Shown: positions 13,989-15,503 of the stretch, piece after piece
Layout: each line of letters starts with the position of its first letter
How positions within the stretch are numbered: position 1 is the first letter of the stretch
NCBI GenBank assembly: GCA_947097615.1
Contig: CAMURX010000017.1
Location: forward strand, 1-15,503
Direction of reading: 5' to 3'
DNA length: 15,503 bases
Origin: an uncultured Neisseria sp.
GTDB lineage: Bacteria; Pseudomonadota; Gammaproteobacteria; Burkholderiales; Neisseriaceae
Notes under the pieces: model-generated
What the model saw: the letters and a program-made list of their open reading frames with translations, nothing else
What the model was told of the DNA's origin: nothing
The model's database searches: none
Program-made: the position numbers and the translations under genes

Positions 13989-15503
13989 CAAGTTTGGCGA
14001 ACGCGGTATCAAGCTCTTTCACGCCTTGTTTGCCGAAATTGATGGTCAGGCGGGCGGAGTTGCCCTTGTCGGCGGCGTCGATGATTACGCCCGTGCCGAA
14101 TTTGGCGTGGCGCACGTTTTGGCCGATGCGGAAGCCCGCGTAGCTTTGCGCGGGTTGGTAGTTTTCGGCGGGGCTGCTGCGGCGCAGCGGGGGAGCGTCG
14201 GCAAAGGCGGCAGATTTTTTCGGCGAGAGAAAGTGCAGCACTTGGGGCGGGATTTCTTCGACAAAGCGCGACACTACGCCGAATTGGGTTTGGCCGTGCA
14301 GCATCCGCTGTTGCGCCATGCTGATATACAGCCGTTTGCGCGCGCGGGTGATGGCAACGTACATCAAACGGCGTTCTTCTTCGAGGCCGCCGCGCTCGGC
14401 CAGCGAAAGCTCGCTGGGGAAGCGGCCTTCTTCCATGCCGGTGAGGAACACGGTGTCAAATTCCAAGCCTTTGGCGGCATGCACGGTCATGAGCTGTACC
14501 GCGTCTTCGCCTTCGCCCGCCTGGTTTTCGCCCGATTCGAGCGCGGCGTTGCTTAAAAAGGCGAGCACGGGAAAGGCGGGGTCGGCGGCGGCGTTGTCGG
14601 GCAGGATTTCAAAATTGCTTTCTTCGGGCTTGAACGCGATGGCGGCGTTGACCAGTTCGTCGAGATTGTCCAAACGGTCTTGGTGGTCGCCTTTTTGCGT
14701 TTGGTAATACTCAACCAAGCCGCTGTCGCGCACGATGCCGGAGACGATTTCGGCCAGCGGCATCTGGCCGATTTGCGTACGCAGGTTTTCAATCAGGCGC
14801 ACGAAGGCGGCGACTTTGGCGGCTTTCGCACCGGCGGCGCAGGCGGCCTGCCAGAGGGATATGCCCATTTCGGACGAGGCCGTCTGAATGTTTTCAATCG
14901 TGCGCACGCCGATGCCGCGCGGCGGCACGTTAATCACGCGCAACAGGGCGTTGTCGTCGTCGGGGTTGACGGCGAGGCGCAGGTAGGCGAGCGCGTGTTT
15001 GATTTCTTGGCGTTCGTAAAAGCGCAGGCCGCCGTAGATTTTGTAGGGGATGCCGCTGCGGAACAGGCTTTGTTCGATAACGCGGGATTGGGCGTTGCTG
15101 CGGTAGAGGACGGCGATTTCGTCCAAATCCCAGCCTTCGCGTTCGAGGGCTTTGGTTTCGTCAACAATGAACTGGGCTTCTTCGAGGTCGGTAAAGGCGG
15201 AGTAGTAGCGGATTTTGTCGCCGGCTTCGGCGTCGGTGCGCAGGTTCTTGCCGAGGCGTTCGTCGTTGTTTTCAATCACGGCATTGGCGGCGGCGAGGAT
15301 GTTGCCGACGGAGCGGTAGTTTTGCTCGAGTTTGACGGGCGCGTCGATGTGGAACTCTTCCATCAGCGCAGTCATGTTGCCGACGTTCGCGCCGCGGAAG
15401 CGATAAATGCTTTGGTCGTCGTCGCCGACGGCAAAGACTGCCGCGTTACCGCCCGCCATGAGTTTGAGCCAGGCGTATTGCAGTTTGTTGGTGTCTTGGA
15501 ACT
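13978..15503 (-). CDS. uvrD: UvrD/PcrA-type DNA helicase (N-terminus beyond window)
   Basis: UvrD-type superfamily 1A helicases unwind DNA 3' to 5' in excision and mismatch repair. About 507 C-terminal codons are present; the frame is open to the right edge, where FQDTN is the end of motif II (DEFQDTN). Visible motifs in order are [18 protein letters not shown] (III), [12 protein letters not shown] (IV), [21 protein letters not shown] with [10 protein letters not shown] (V), and [20 protein letters not shown] (VI). The C-terminal [20 protein letters not shown] is the Tudor-like domain of PcrA/UvrD, which Rep lacks, so Rep is less likely. Motifs Q, I and Ia are outside. An internal ATG at 15459 is not the true start. 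The protein ends in an uptake sequence; another lies at 14877-14888, read IQTAS. Confidence 0.93.
   Translation of the reverse strand, partial: FQDTNKLQYAWLKLMAGGNAAVFAVGDDDQSIYRFRGANVGNMTALMEEFHIDAPVKLEQNYRSVGNILAAANAVIENNDERLGKNLRTDAEAGDKIRYYSAFTDLEEAQFIVDETKALEREGWDLDEIAVLYRSNAQSRVIEQSLFRSGIPYKIYGGLRFYERQEIKHALAYLRLAVNPDDDNALLRVINVPPRGIGVRTIENIQTASSEMGISLWQAACAAGAKAAKVAAFVRLIENLRTQIGQMPLAEIVSGIVRDSGLVEYYQTQKGDHQDRLDNLDELVNAAIAFKPEESNFEILPDNAAADPAFPVLAFLSNAALESGENQAGEGEDAVQLMTVHAAKGLEFDTVFLTGMEEGRFPSELSLAERGGLEEERRLMYVAITRARKRLYISMAQQRMLHGQTQFGVVSRFVEEIPPQVLHFLSPKKSAAFADAPPLRRSSPAENYQPAQSYAGFRIGQNVRHAKFGTGVIIDAADKGNSARLTINFGKQGVKELDTAFAKLEAV
14877..14888 (+). repeat. DNA uptake sequence inside uvrD
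   Basis: A perfect copy, translated on the uvrD strand as Ile-Gln-Thr-Ala-Ser, the same reading as the tamB copy at 8346-8357. Confidence 0.88.

Overview
The window looks like chromosomal DNA from a GC-rich commensal Neisseria species, or a very close relative in the Neisseriaceae. The main evidence is the 12-base DNA uptake sequence of the AG dialect, AGGCCGTCTGAA. By eye I find about 38 perfect copies counting both strands, roughly one per 400 bases, many of them as inverted pairs just after genes. The proteins read as neisserial or betaproteobacterial housekeeping products. The AG dialect argues against N. meningitidis and N. gonorrhoeae, which mainly use ATGCCGTCTGAA. I cannot name the species.

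Layout, left to right: 5' part of tsaB (minus, cut by the left edge); rpiA and ribD (plus); a 76-codon remnant of a LysE/RhtB exporter that has lost its middle; a gene-poor stretch with uptake-sequence hairpins and a doubtful micro-ORF; pgk (plus); a convergent gap with two terminators, a long palindrome and a REP-like hairpin; maf (minus); then, divergently, tamA and tamB (plus, stop and start codons touching). A gap with three uptake-sequence hairpins separates tamB from a leftward block: pyrD, a DUF924 gene, an FKBP-type prolyl isomerase, and most of a uvrD-type helicase that runs off the right edge.

Functionally this is core metabolism and maintenance: pentose phosphate pathway (RpiA), riboflavin (RibD), glycolysis (Pgk), pyrimidines (PyrD), nucleotide-pool cleaning (Maf), tRNA t6A modification (TsaB), envelope biogenesis (TamA/TamB) and DNA repair (UvrD). 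Only tamA-tamB, and possibly fkbp-DUF924, look like operons; the other genes mostly have their own promoter or terminator. Six promoters share a TATAAT-like -10 followed at once by a GC-rich CCGCCC-type stretch.

I see no defence island, phage, IS element, CRISPR array, tRNA or rRNA, and no convincing new multi-gene system. The most interesting material is how uptake sequences are built into genes: as in-frame Pro-Ser-Glu repeats in the TamB cytoplasmic tail, as a perfect 21-bp inverted repeat inside the start of tamA, as the stop codon of uvrD, directly before the start codon of ribD, and inside a conserved RibD motif.
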